From assembly GCA_964551735.1 (NCBI GenBank), contig CAZKEF010000088.1, positions 1-9,077 of the forward strand: a stretch of DNA of 9,077 nucleotides, read 5' to 3'. This document shows positions 1 to 6,505 of the stretch, piece by piece. A program made the translations under genes and the position numbers. The stretch's first letter is position 1. Each line of letters starts with the position of its first letter. Source of the DNA: DAOUAT01 sp964551735 (GTDB lineage: Bacteria > Chloroflexota > Anaerolineae > CG2-30-64-16). Under the pieces are notes generated by a model. The model did no database searches. It was given only the letters and a program-made list of their open reading frames with translations, and was not told where the DNA came from.

Positions 1-483
1 CTGGCCGCGGGCGCGGAGTGGATGTCGTACCCCGAAGACCTGGGGATGCAGGTCGGCCCGATGATCTCGCCTCGCCACTTCCGTAAGTACATCCGGCCCT
101 CCTACCAGCGGCTGATACGCCCTGCGCTGGATGTCGGCTGCGTGGTCCACATGCACTCCGACGGCGACATCCGCCTGCTGGTAGACGATATGCTGGCGGC
201 CGGCGTGCAGGTGCTCAACCTGCAAGACCTGGTCAACGGGATTGATTGGATCGCCGGCCGCTTCGCCGGCAAGGTGTGCGTTGATCTGGACATTGACCGC
301 CAGCAGATCACCTTCGGCGGCACGCCCGCGCAGATCGATGCTCTGATTCGCGAAGAAGTGACGAAGCTGGGCCGCAAAGAGGGCGGCCTGATGATGATCT
401 ACGGCCTCTACCCCGGCGTCCCGCTGGCGAACGTCAAGGCGCTGATGGATGCGATGGAGCGGTATGCGGGGTATTTTAGCTGA
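1..483 (+). CDS. UroD-family (uroporphyrinogen decarboxylase-like) protein, 3' end only
   Basis: The reading frame is open from the first base of the window and ends at TGA 481-483. About 160 C-terminal residues are seen and the true start lies upstream. The piece fits the C-terminal half of the uroporphyrinogen decarboxylase/cobalamin-methyltransferase-like (COG0407) TIM barrel. It has a DLGMQ segment near the start of the fragment, then an HMHSDGDI strand end. An NLQDLV segment, a VDLDIDRQ segment and the closing GLYPGVPLANVKALMDA region follow. True HemE makes coproporphyrinogen III. The many UroD-like paralogues in sugar or methyl-transfer loci have other, mostly unknown roles, and the HSDG in place of the H-x-C-G zinc motif of corrinoid methyltransferases argues against simple MtaA-type function. 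The neighbours are sugar genes, not haem genes, so a haem role is unlikely. Family call fairly sure; function unknown. Confidence 0.8.
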   Translation: MAAGAEWMSYPEDLGMQVGPMISPRHFRKYIRPSYQRLIRPALDVGCVVHMHSDGDIRLLVDDMLAAGVQVLNLQDLVNGIDWIAGRFAGKVCVDLDIDRQQITFGGTPAQIDALIREEVTKLGRKEGGLMMIYGLYPGVPLANVKALMDAMERYAGYFS

Positions 484-550
484 CGGACGACGGACGACCG
501 CGAGAGGGATGCTTTGGGTGCCGGTCAGTGGTCAGCGGTCAACAGTCAAC
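484..550 (+). repeat. Spacer with degenerate heptamer tandem repeats
   Basis: The 81-nt gap between the UroD-like gene and the first SIS gene is largely low-complexity. CGGACGA occurs twice in tandem at 484-490 and 491-497. Four contiguous heptamers follow at 523-529, 530-536, 537-543 and 544-550, with a consensus near GGTCAGC and one or two changes between neighbours. They stop just short of the AAGGAG ribosome-binding site (553-558) of the next gene. No promoter or terminator is evident. Confidence 0.7.
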
Positions 551-564
551 TCAAGGAGTAACCC

Positions 565-1293
565 ATGCTCATCGAACAGTACTTCACTGCCCTACAAGCA
601 AAAATCGCCGACATGGCCGCGCGGCCGGAGCCGATCCGCCAGGCGGCCAGGCTGTGCGCGGACGCGCTGGCGCGCGGGGGCGTGATCCATGTTTTCGACA
701 GCGGTCACCTGGTCTCGCGCGAGCTGATCTTCCGTGCGGGCGGGCTGGCCGCGCTTTCAGGGCTTGAGATCGGCCTGGCCATCGGCAATGTGGTGCGCAC
801 GCGGCACGCATTGCCCGACGATCCCGTGCTGGCCTACGGCTACATCCAGCACATCTTCGCCAGCAACCAGCTCCGCAAGGGGGACGTGCTCTTTGTGGGC
901 AGCGTGTCGGGCAAGACTGCCAACGTGGTAGAGCTGGCGCTCCAGGCTCGGGCACATGGCCTCGTCGTGATCACGCTGTCGGCGCTGGATTACAGCGCGA
1001 AGCTGGCGTCCGACCACCCGTCGGGCAAGCACTTGTACGAGGTCGGTGATCTGTCCCTGGACAATGGCGCGCCCTACGGCGACGGCATGTTGGCGGTCGA
1101 TGGGCTGCCCTATCCGCTTTGCCCGGCCTCCGGCATCGGCGCGGCCGCGGTGATGTGGGGCGTGGTGGCCGGCATCGTCGAGGAGCTGCTGGCGCGCGGG
1201 CTGACGCCCACCGTGCTGCCCAGCGTCAACCTGCCGGATGGCAAAGCGCTGGTGGATGCGGCGGTGGCGGAGGCGTTGCGGAAAGGGTATTGA
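565..1293 (+). CDS. SIS-domain phosphosugar-binding protein (COG4821/UPF0309-like), copy 1
   Basis: A 242-residue protein, the usual length for the COG4821/UPF0309 single-SIS family. The ATG follows AAGGAG at 553-558 with a 6-nt spacer. The N-terminal helix pair (residues 1-38) leads to the first SIS strand and loop IHVFDSGHL (41-49), followed by IFRAGGLA. The second phosphate-binding loop is SVSGKTA (113-119). The later segment from about residue 135, with SGKHLYEVGDL, matches the family's SGKRLYE-ADLVIDN region. SIS domains bind phosphorylated sugars and occur in isomerases, deaminating isomerases and regulators. The protein should be cytosolic, as no signal peptide or membrane helix is seen. 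It is more diverged than its downstream paralogue: FDSGH replaces the usual FG-GH type loop, and the family's C-terminal SAN-DGGD becomes SVNLPDGK. It could be a heterodimer partner of copy 2. The exact reaction is unknown. Confidence 0.82.
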   Translation: MLIEQYFTALQAKIADMAARPEPIRQAARLCADALARGGVIHVFDSGHLVSRELIFRAGGLAALSGLEIGLAIGNVVRTRHALPDDPVLAYGYIQHIFASNQLRKGDVLFVGSVSGKTANVVELALQARAHGLVVITLSALDYSAKLASDHPSGKHLYEVGDLSLDNGAPYGDGMLAVDGLPYPLCPASGIGAAAVMWGVVAGIVEELLARGLTPTVLPSVNLPDGKALVDAAVAEALRKGY

Positions 1294-1298
1294 GATGG

Positions 1299-1338
1299 GG
1301 GGACATGGAGACACGGGGACACAGGGACAAGGGGATGG
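1299..1338 (+). repeat. Octamer tandem repeat in the SIS-SIS spacer
   Basis: Five contiguous, degenerate 8-nt units occupy 1299-1306, 1307-1314, 1315-1322, 1323-1330 and 1331-1338. The consensus is GGGGACAC, and most units differ from it at one or two positions. The array starts 5 nt after the stop codon of the first SIS gene. The rest of the 85-nt spacer (1339-1378) carries only the GGGAGGA ribosome-binding site (1364-1370) for the second SIS gene. Confidence 0.75.
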
Positions 1339-1378
1339 GTTCAGCCACCCCACGTAGGCAGTTGGGAGGATTGATCTG

Positions 1379-2107
1379 ATGGGTTATTTGGAAGCTGTCA
1401 TTGAACTTCTGCAAGAGGTCGCCAACACCCAGCGCGAGGCGGTCGAACGCGCAGCGCAGGTTGTGGCGACGGCCATCGAGACTGACCACCTGGTCTATGT
1501 GTTCGGTGCGTCGCATGCGGGCATCCTGGCGCAGGAGGTATTCTACCGGGCGGGCGGGCTGGTGCCGGTGAACCCGATCCTGCCCGGCGGGCTGACCACT
1601 GACGTGCGGCCGGTGACGCTGACCAGCAAGCTCGAACGGCTGCCCGGCTTCGGGGCGCAGATCATCAGCGAATACCCCATCACGGCCGGCGATGTGCTGA
1701 TCGTCCACTCGGTCTCCGGCCGGAACGCGGCCGCGGTCGAGGTGGCGCAGGGCGGCCGCGCGCGGGGCGCATTCGTCATCGCGGTCACCTCGCTGGCCTA
1801 TTCCAGCGCGGTGCAGCCGCGCGGCGCGGGCCAGCCGCGGCTCTTCGAGGTCGCCGATCTGGTGCTGGACAACCGCGCGCCGGTCGGCGATGCGCTGATC
1901 GCGCTGCCCGGCCTGCCGCAACGCGCGGGCGCGTCCTCTACCGTCACCGGCGCGGCGCTGATGAACGCCGTGATGGTCCGGGCGGCGCAACTGGTGCTCG
2001 AACGCACCGGCGATACACCTGTTTTCATGAGCGCCAACCTGGACGGCGGCGACGCGCACAATCAGCGGTGGCTGGAGCATTATCGGGGGCGGCTGACGTA
2101 TTTGTGA
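1379..2107 (+). CDS. SIS-domain phosphosugar-binding protein (COG4821/UPF0309-like), copy 2
   Basis: A 242-residue protein of exactly the same length as its upstream neighbour. The ATG is set by GGGAGGA at 1364-1370 with an 8-nt spacer. It looks like a canonical COG4821/UPF0309 member. The first SIS loop is YVFGASHA (40-47), followed by EVFYRAGGLVPVNPIL. LERLPGF is at about residues 85-91, and the second loop is SVSGRNA (111-117). The VIAVTSLAYS strand, a VADLVLDN segment, the STVTGAALMNA helix and the terminal SANLDGGD complete the pattern. The expected role is binding or isomerising a phosphosugar in the cytosol. Adjacency to a kinase and mutase gene set suggests it handles an intermediate of the same pathway, which is inference. 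The tandem same-length arrangement with copy 1 points to duplication followed by divergence, perhaps to a two-subunit enzyme. Confidence 0.87.
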   Translation: MGYLEAVIELLQEVANTQREAVERAAQVVATAIETDHLVYVFGASHAGILAQEVFYRAGGLVPVNPILPGGLTTDVRPVTLTSKLERLPGFGAQIISEYPITAGDVLIVHSVSGRNAAAVEVAQGGRARGAFVIAVTSLAYSSAVQPRGAGQPRLFEVADLVLDNRAPVGDALIALPGLPQRAGASSTVTGAALMNAVMVRAAQLVLERTGDTPVFMSANLDGGDAHNQRWLEHYRGRLTYL

Positions 2108-2147
2108 CGTTTCAACGTTCGTGCGTTCCAACGTTCTCAGGTTCATT
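2108..2147 (+). repeat. Octamer tandem repeat immediately upstream of the DUF5107 gene
   Basis: Five contiguous 8-nt units fill almost the entire 42-nt spacer at 2108-2115, 2116-2123, 2124-2131, 2132-2139 and 2140-2147. The consensus is CGTTCCAA, and the first four units begin CGTT. The array begins directly after the TGA of the second SIS gene and ends 2 nt before the next ATG. It therefore occupies the place where a ribosome-binding site would be expected, and no clear Shine-Dalgarno sequence is left. Confidence 0.78.
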
Positions 2148-2149
2148 TC

Positions 2150-4279
2150 ATGACAACACTAACCCATTCTACCTGGCCCATGCCCGCGGCCGACCTCGGC
2201 CCGGAGAACCCGCTGCCTGCGCTGCGCGGCGAGCGGGAGTTGCACGCGCTGGATGCAGGCAGCAACGTCCCACAAGAGATGGTGGACAGTCTGATCTGGG
2301 GCCAGCCGCTGAACATCCTGCCCTACACTCGGCAGGATGGCTACAATCGTGACCGCCGTCCCCGGGATTTTCGCGCCGCTGTGCTGGAAAACGAGACCCT
2401 GCGCGCCACGTTCCTGCTGGAATTGGGCGGCCGGCTGTGGTCACTGTTCCACAAGCCATCGGGCCGCGAGCTGTTGAGCGTCAACCCCGTTTTCCAGCCG
2501 GCCAACCTGGCGATCCGGGACGCCTGGTTCAGCGGCGGGGTGGAGTGGAACATCGGCATCATCGGCCACAGCCCGTTCACCTGCGCGCCGCTCTTCGCCG
2601 GCCGGGTCGAGGGGCCGAACGGGCCGATGCTGCGCCTGTGGGAGTGGGAGCGCGTCCGCGGGACGCCGTTCCAGGTTGACGTATCGCTGCCGCCCGGCTC
2701 GCTGGTGCTTCTGGTGCGCGTGCGCATCATCAACCCACACGACCACGACGTGCCGATGTACTGGTGGTCAAACATCGCTGTGCCCGAGACGCCCGATACG
2801 AGGGTGATCGTGCCCGCGACCGAGGCGTACCAGTTCGGTTACGAACGGCTGGATATCGTGCCGATCCCCCAGGCCGGCGGGATGGATGCATCTCACCCCA
2901 CGCAGATCAAGGACTCGTGCGACTTCTTCTTCCGCCTGCCCGATGGCCAGCGGCGCTGGATCGCGGCGTTGGACGCCGCGGGCCGCGGGCTGGCGCAGGT
3001 TTCAACCGATCTGCTGCGGGGACGTAAGCTGTTTGTCTGGGGCATGAATCCCGGCGGCCGGCGCTGGCAGGAGTTCCTCTCCCCCGGCCCACCGTACATC
3101 GAGATCCAGGCTGGCCTCCCGCGCACCCAGATGGAATACCTGCGCATGCCGGCGAGGACCGAGTGGGCGTGGACCGAGGCCTACGGCCTGCTGGAGGCCG
3201 ACCCCGCTGCCGTGCACGGCCCCGATTGGGCCGCCGCCGGCCGCGAGGTCGAGGCGCGGCTGGAGCGACTGATCCCTCGCGCCGCCCTGGAGGCCGCGCT
3301 GGCCCGCGGCGCCGCGTCGGCCGATCTCCCCCCGGCCGAGATCTGGCAACGCGGGGCGGGTTGGGGCGCGCTGGAACGCCTGCGCCGCGCGGCCGCGGGC
3401 GAGCCGCCCTTCTGCCCGCCCGGCCTGGTCTTCGACGACGCGTCGTTGACCGCGGAGCAGGCGCCGTGGCTGGCGCTGCTGCGCGGCGAACCGATGCCCG
3501 CAGCCGACCCCGCCGCGCCGCCCGCGGGTTTCATGGCACAGGCGGAGTGGCGGGAAATGCTGGAACGGTGGGGTAACGCAAGCATCCTGAGCGCCCAGTC
3601 GAACGATGCGGCCTTGCCAGAAGACCGCTCCGCGCCCTTCGACTCCGCACTGCGGTGCTCCGCTCAGGGTGCTCCGCTGGGTGGTGGGGCAGACTCTGGG
3701 AATGCGTCCGCCAACTGGCTCCCGTGGCTCCACCTCGGCGTGCTGCGCTACCAGACGGGCGATCGGCCGGGCGCGGGCGCGGCCTGGCAGGCCTCGCTGG
3801 CGCACGCGCGCACCCCTTGGGCGCTGCGCAACCTGGCCGTGTTGGCCCTGGACGAAGGCGACCCGGCGCTGGCGGCCGAGCGCTACCTGGCCGCGCTGAG
3901 CTTGCGGCCCGACTTGCTGCCCCTGGTCGTGGAGTGCGGCAGCGCGTTGATCCGGGCCGGCCGGGCGGCCGATTGGTTGGCCCGCCTGGCCGATCTGTCA
4001 CCGGCGATCCGACGTAACGGCCGCATCCGCCTGCTGGAAGCGCGTGCAGCCCTGGCGATCGGTGACGTGGCGGCGGTCGAACGCGTCCTGGCCGAACGGC
4101 CCGTCGTGGCCGACCTGCGCGAAGGGGAGACGGCGCTCTCCGACATCTGGTTCGAGATTCACGTGCAGCGCCTCAGCGCCGCCGAAAACCGGCCGCCGGA
4201 TGCTGCCCTGCGCTCCCGCGTGCGACGGGAGCACCCGGCGCCGTTCGAGCTCGACTTTCGCATGCGACAGGAGCCTTGA
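2150..4279 (+). CDS. DUF5107-domain protein with C-terminal TPR-like repeats
   Basis: A 709-residue protein. Residues about 60-350 match the DUF5107 beta-sandwich, which resembles the galactose-mutarotase fold. Marker segments are LGGRLWSLFHKPSGREL (92-108), NPVFQPANLAIRDAWFSGG (112-130), VEWNIG (131-136) and YIEIQAGLPRTQ with WTEAYG (316-346). Residues about 521-640 (WLPWLHLGVLRYQTGD onward, ALRNLAVLALDEGD) are TPR-like helical pairs. The C-terminus DFRM is typical of the family. No signal peptide is visible. DUF5107 proteins sit in carbohydrate-use loci; a sugar-binding or glycosidase-like role is plausible but unproven. The family members I recall carry a longer TPR region, so this copy may be short. 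Residues about 478-518 are an odd linker, encoded by a repeat-like inverted-repeat block. The start is uncertain: ATG 2150 lacks a Shine-Dalgarno sequence, and ATG 2180 is an in-frame alternative. Confidence 0.8.
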   Translation: MTTLTHSTWPMPAADLGPENPLPALRGERELHALDAGSNVPQEMVDSLIWGQPLNILPYTRQDGYNRDRRPRDFRAAVLENETLRATFLLELGGRLWSLFHKPSGRELLSVNPVFQPANLAIRDAWFSGGVEWNIGIIGHSPFTCAPLFAGRVEGPNGPMLRLWEWERVRGTPFQVDVSLPPGSLVLLVRVRIINPHDHDVPMYWWSNIAVPETPDTRVIVPATEAYQFGYERLDIVPIPQAGGMDASHPTQIKDSCDFFFRLPDGQRRWIAALDAAGRGLAQVSTDLLRGRKLFVWGMNPGGRRWQEFLSPGPPYIEIQAGLPRTQMEYLRMPARTEWAWTEAYGLLEADPAAVHGPDWAAAGREVEARLERLIPRAALEAALARGAASADLPPAEIWQRGAGWGALERLRRAAAGEPPFCPPGLVFDDASLTAEQAPWLALLRGEPMPAADPAAPPAGFMAQAEWREMLERWGNASILSAQSNDAALPEDRSAPFDSALRCSAQGAPLGGGADSGNASANWLPWLHLGVLRYQTGDRPGAGAAWQASLAHARTPWALRNLAVLALDEGDPALAAERYLAALSLRPDLLPLVVECGSALIRAGRAADWLARLADLSPAIRRNGRIRLLEARAALAIGDVAAVERVLAERPVVADLREGETALSDIWFEIHVQRLSAAENRPPDAALRSRVRREHPAPFELDFRMRQEP
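3582..3669 (+). repeat. REP-like block of three inverted repeats inside the DUF5107 gene
   Basis: Three inverted repeats follow one another. The first is GCATC (3582-3586) with GATGC (3605-3609). The second is GGCCTT (3610-3615) with AAGACC (3621-3626), with one mismatch and a 5-nt loop. The third is CCCT (3635-3638) with AGGG (3666-3669), enclosing GCAC/GTGC at 3647-3658. The style resembles dispersed palindromic repeats of bacterial genomes, in particular the CATCCTGAG and CCCTTCGACTCCGC stretches, which I recognise as typical of such elements. It is translated in frame into a low-complexity linker rich in Ser, Ala and Gly. It lies between the beta-sandwich domain and the TPR part of the host protein. 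Confidence 0.55.
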
Positions 4280-4285
4280 GGGGAT

Positions 4286-5320
4286 ATGGAGCTGACCAAC
4301 TTCAACCCGGCCCCGACCCTGGTGACGCGACAAACGGCTATCAGCCGGCCGCGTTACCCGGTGATTGACGTCCACCAACACCTGGGCGGCGAATTCGGCG
4401 ACGGCTGGGATCAACGCCCCCTCGCTGAGCTGCTGGCCGTGCTGGATGAGGCCGGCGTCGCCGTGATCGTTGACCTGGACGGCGGCTGGGGTGAAGAAAT
4501 CCTGGACGCACACCTCAAGCAGTTCAAGGAGGTGGCGCCGGAACGCTTCCAGATGTTCGCGGGCGTCAATTGGGCCGCATGGCCCGAGCACGGCAACCGC
4601 TTCGGCGAATGGGCCGCGGGCCGGCTGCGCGCCCAGGCCGGCCGCGGCGCGCAGGGGCTGAAGATCTGGAAGCCGTTGGGGCTGCGGGTGCGCGATCAGC
4701 GCGGGGAGCTGGTGGCAGTGGATGACTCGCGGCTCGACCCGATCTGGGCCACGGCCGCGGAGTTGGACTGGCCGGTGCTGATTCACGTGGCCGACCCGGT
4801 CGCGTTCTTCGAGCCGCTCGACCACCACAACGAGCGCTGGGAGGAGCTGCACGCGCACCCGGATTGGCAGTTCCCCAGCCCGCCGTTTCCGCCTTTCCTG
4901 GAGGTGGTGAACGGCCTGGCGCGCATGGTTGCGCGTCATCCGGCCACCACCTTCATTACCGCGCACGTCGGTTGCTACGCCGAGAACCTGGCCTGGGTGG
5001 CGGCGCTGCTTGACCGCTGCCCGAACGTCTACACCGACTTCGCCGAGCGCCTCGCCGAGCTGGGCCGCCAACCCTACTCGGCCCGGCGTTTCTTCCTAAA
5101 ATACGCCGATCGCATCGTCTTCGGCCTCGACCAGCCGGCCAACGTGGAAACCTATCGCATCTCCTATCGCTTCCTGGAGACCGATGACGAACACTTCAAC
5201 TATTCGATCCGGCCCATCCCGCCGCAGGGCCGTTGGCGCATCTACGGCCTCGACCTGCCCGACGCGGCGCTGCGGAAGGTGTATCACGACAACGCAGCGC
5301 GGCTGTTGCATCTGGAATGA
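4286..5320 (+). CDS. Amidohydrolase family 2 (COG2159) metal-dependent hydrolase
   Basis: A 344-residue TIM-barrel protein of the amidohydrolase-2/COG2159 superfamily, which hydrolyses or decarboxylates small cyclic or acid substrates with one active-site metal. Visible ligands in order are VIDVHQH with H30 and H32, K126 in GLKIWKP, H167 in LIHVADP, H227 in ITAHVG, and D282 in IVFGLDQP. The last deviates from the commoner FG-TD or FG-SD form. The closing segment YHDNAARLLHL is the standard N-A-x-R-L-x C-terminal helix of this family. The length is normal. The protein should be cytosolic. It starts 6 nt after the DUF5107 stop. AGGAG at 4269-4273 is a rather distant ribosome-binding site, and GAGGGG at 4278-4283 is very close to the ATG, so coupled translation is likely. 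The substrate is unknown; the context suggests a sugar-derived lactone or acid, which is inference. Confidence 0.85.
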   Translation: MELTNFNPAPTLVTRQTAISRPRYPVIDVHQHLGGEFGDGWDQRPLAELLAVLDEAGVAVIVDLDGGWGEEILDAHLKQFKEVAPERFQMFAGVNWAAWPEHGNRFGEWAAGRLRAQAGRGAQGLKIWKPLGLRVRDQRGELVAVDDSRLDPIWATAAELDWPVLIHVADPVAFFEPLDHHNERWEELHAHPDWQFPSPPFPPFLEVVNGLARMVARHPATTFITAHVGCYAENLAWVAALLDRCPNVYTDFAERLAELGRQPYSARRFFLKYADRIVFGLDQPANVETYRISYRFLETDDEHFNYSIRPIPPQGRWRIYGLDLPDAALRKVYHDNAARLLHLE

Positions 5321-5326
5321 TGGCGT

Positions 5327-6427
5327 ATGAAACCCGATCTCACACAGATTGCCGGGCAGTTTCGTTTCGAAGGCCAGCTCATCGAGGCCAAACCCTACGG
5401 CACCGGCCACATCAACCGCACCTACGTGATTCGCTGCGTGGGCGCGGATAACCGCAGCCGGCGCTATCTGCTGCAGGCCATCAATGCCGCGATCTTTCGG
5501 GAGCCGGAACAGTTGATGGCGAATATTGAGCGGATCACCGGGCATCTGCACGGAAAAATCAAGCGGGCGGGCGGCGATCCGAGCCGCGAGGCGATGACCC
5601 TCATCCCCACGCGCGACGGCGCTTCGTTTTACCGCGCTGGGGACGACGGCTGCTGGCGCGCCTTTTTGTTCATCGAAGGCGCGCAGGCCTACGAAATGGC
5701 GCAAAGCCCGGCGCACGTCTACCATGCCGCCAGGGCCATCGGCCGGTTCCAGCGCCTGCTGGCCGATTTCCCCGCGGACGCGCTGCACGAGGTGCTGCCC
5801 GACTTTCACAACACCCCGAAGCGCCTGGCCGCGTTCCGCGAGACGGTGGCGCGCGACCCGGCCGGTCGGGCCGCGCGTGTGCAGGAGGAGATCCGCTTCA
5901 TCGAGCAGCGCGCGGCCGAAACCGCCGTGCTGGTGGACCTGCTGCGCCAGGGCCGGCTGCCGCTGCGGGTGACGCACAACGACGCCAAGTTCAGCAATGT
6001 GCTGATGGACGATGTCACCGGAGAGGGGCTGTGCGTCATTGACCTGGACACCGTGATGCCGGGCACGGCGCTGTACGACTTCGGCGATGCCGTGCGGGCC
6101 GGCGCAGCGTTGGCTGCGGAGGATGAGCCGGACGCGGCGCGCGCCGGCATGTCGCTGGCGACGTTCGACGCGCTCGCGCGCGGCTACCTCCATGCGGCGC
6201 GCGACTTCCTCACCCCCACGGAGATCGCATATCTCCCGTTTGCTGCCCGGCTGATCACGCTCGAGCAGGCCATCCGCTTCCTGAACGACTACCTTAACGG
6301 CGACACGTATTACCAGGTGCACCGGACGGGGCAAAACCTGGACCGCACGCGGACGCAGATCCGTATGGTGCAGGATATGGAGGACAAGTTCGCGGAGATG
6401 GAGGCGATCGTCGCGCGGTATCGATGA
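5327..6427 (+). CDS. APH-fold sugar kinase, N-acetylhexosamine 1-kinase (NahK)-like
   Basis: A 366-residue APH/choline-kinase-fold phosphotransferase. It most resembles the NahK group, which phosphorylates GlcNAc or GalNAc at C1 using ATP. It has an N-lobe loop YGTGHINRTY (24-33) and YLLQAINAAIF (47-57). The catalytic segment is THNDAKFSNV with Asp219, and the metal-binding segment is VIDLDTVMPG with Asp239 and Asp241. YDFGDAVR follows, and the C-terminal FLNDYLNGDTYYQ and NLDRTRTQ are typical of this group. The NahK-like signature at HND and IDLDTVMPG is strong. One oddity is Q-A-I-N at 50-53, where relatives I recall have Arg or Lys instead of Ala. The gene starts 6 nt after the upstream stop, without a strong Shine-Dalgarno sequence, so coupled translation is likely. 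It lies directly before a nucleotidyltransferase/phosphomutase fusion, consistent with sugar-1-phosphate metabolism. The exact sugar is not shown. Confidence 0.85.
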   Translation: MKPDLTQIAGQFRFEGQLIEAKPYGTGHINRTYVIRCVGADNRSRRYLLQAINAAIFREPEQLMANIERITGHLHGKIKRAGGDPSREAMTLIPTRDGASFYRAGDDGCWRAFLFIEGAQAYEMAQSPAHVYHAARAIGRFQRLLADFPADALHEVLPDFHNTPKRLAAFRETVARDPAGRAARVQEEIRFIEQRAAETAVLVDLLRQGRLPLRVTHNDAKFSNVLMDDVTGEGLCVIDLDTVMPGTALYDFGDAVRAGAALAAEDEPDAARAGMSLATFDALARGYLHAARDFLTPTEIAYLPFAARLITLEQAIRFLNDYLNGDTYYQVHRTGQNLDRTRTQIRMVQDMEDKFAEMEAIVARYR

Positions 6428-6471
6428 GGGGGGACTACCATCCTCGGGGCAGAATTCTTGGTCAGCAACCG

Positions 6472-6495
6472 AATCGGTACGATTGATCTAAATCG
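6472..6495 (+). promoter_or_regulatory. Alternative inverted repeats before the fusion gene's ribosome-binding site
   Basis: In the 78-nt spacer after the kinase gene, AATCG (6472-6476) can pair with CGATT (6480-6484) across a 3-nt loop. The same CGATT can instead pair with a second AATCG (6491-6495) across a 6-nt loop. The second pairing includes the first G of the GGAGGA ribosome-binding site. The stems are only 5 bp, so a regulatory role is speculative. The rest of the spacer shows no promoter that I can support. Confidence 0.3.
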
Positions 6496-6500
6496 GAGGA
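6495..6500 (+). promoter_or_regulatory. Ribosome-binding site that fixes the GTG start at 6506
   Basis: GGAGGA lies 5 nt before GTG at 6506-6508, an ideal spacing. It selects this start over the upstream in-frame TTG at 6458, which has no Shine-Dalgarno sequence and would add 16 residues unlike a nucleotidyltransferase N-terminus. Confidence 0.8.
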
Positions 6501-6505
6501 CCTTT

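Noticed and set aside
1..483. Haem biosynthesis gene hemE
   Set aside because: The motifs are of the wider UroD superfamily and the neighbours are sugar-phosphate genes, with no other haem gene present.
523..550. CRISPR-like array
   Set aside because: The units are 7 nt, contiguous and have no spacers; the same applies to the octamer arrays at 1299-1338 and 2108-2147.
3572..3709. Target-site duplication around the repeat-like insertion (GNAS on both sides)
   Set aside because: The two 12-nt segments match at only 7 of 12 bases although they encode the same residues, so a recent duplication is not supported.
5096..6334. Long minus-strand open frame opposite the kinase gene
   Set aside because: No recognisable motifs, and its residue composition is that of a high-GC shadow frame. 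The + strand carries clear catalytic motifs here. The same holds for the long minus frames at 1226-2146, 3002-3805, 3998-5071 and 6824-7876.
5327..6427. Aminoglycoside resistance gene
   Set aside because: The APH fold is shared, but THND with IDLDTVMPG and the C-terminal pattern fit the NahK-like sugar kinase group, and the context is sugar metabolism.
6458..6505. Earlier TTG start for the fusion gene
   Set aside because: It has no ribosome-binding site and adds 16 residues without family resemblance, while GTG 6506 has GGAGGA 5 nt upstream.
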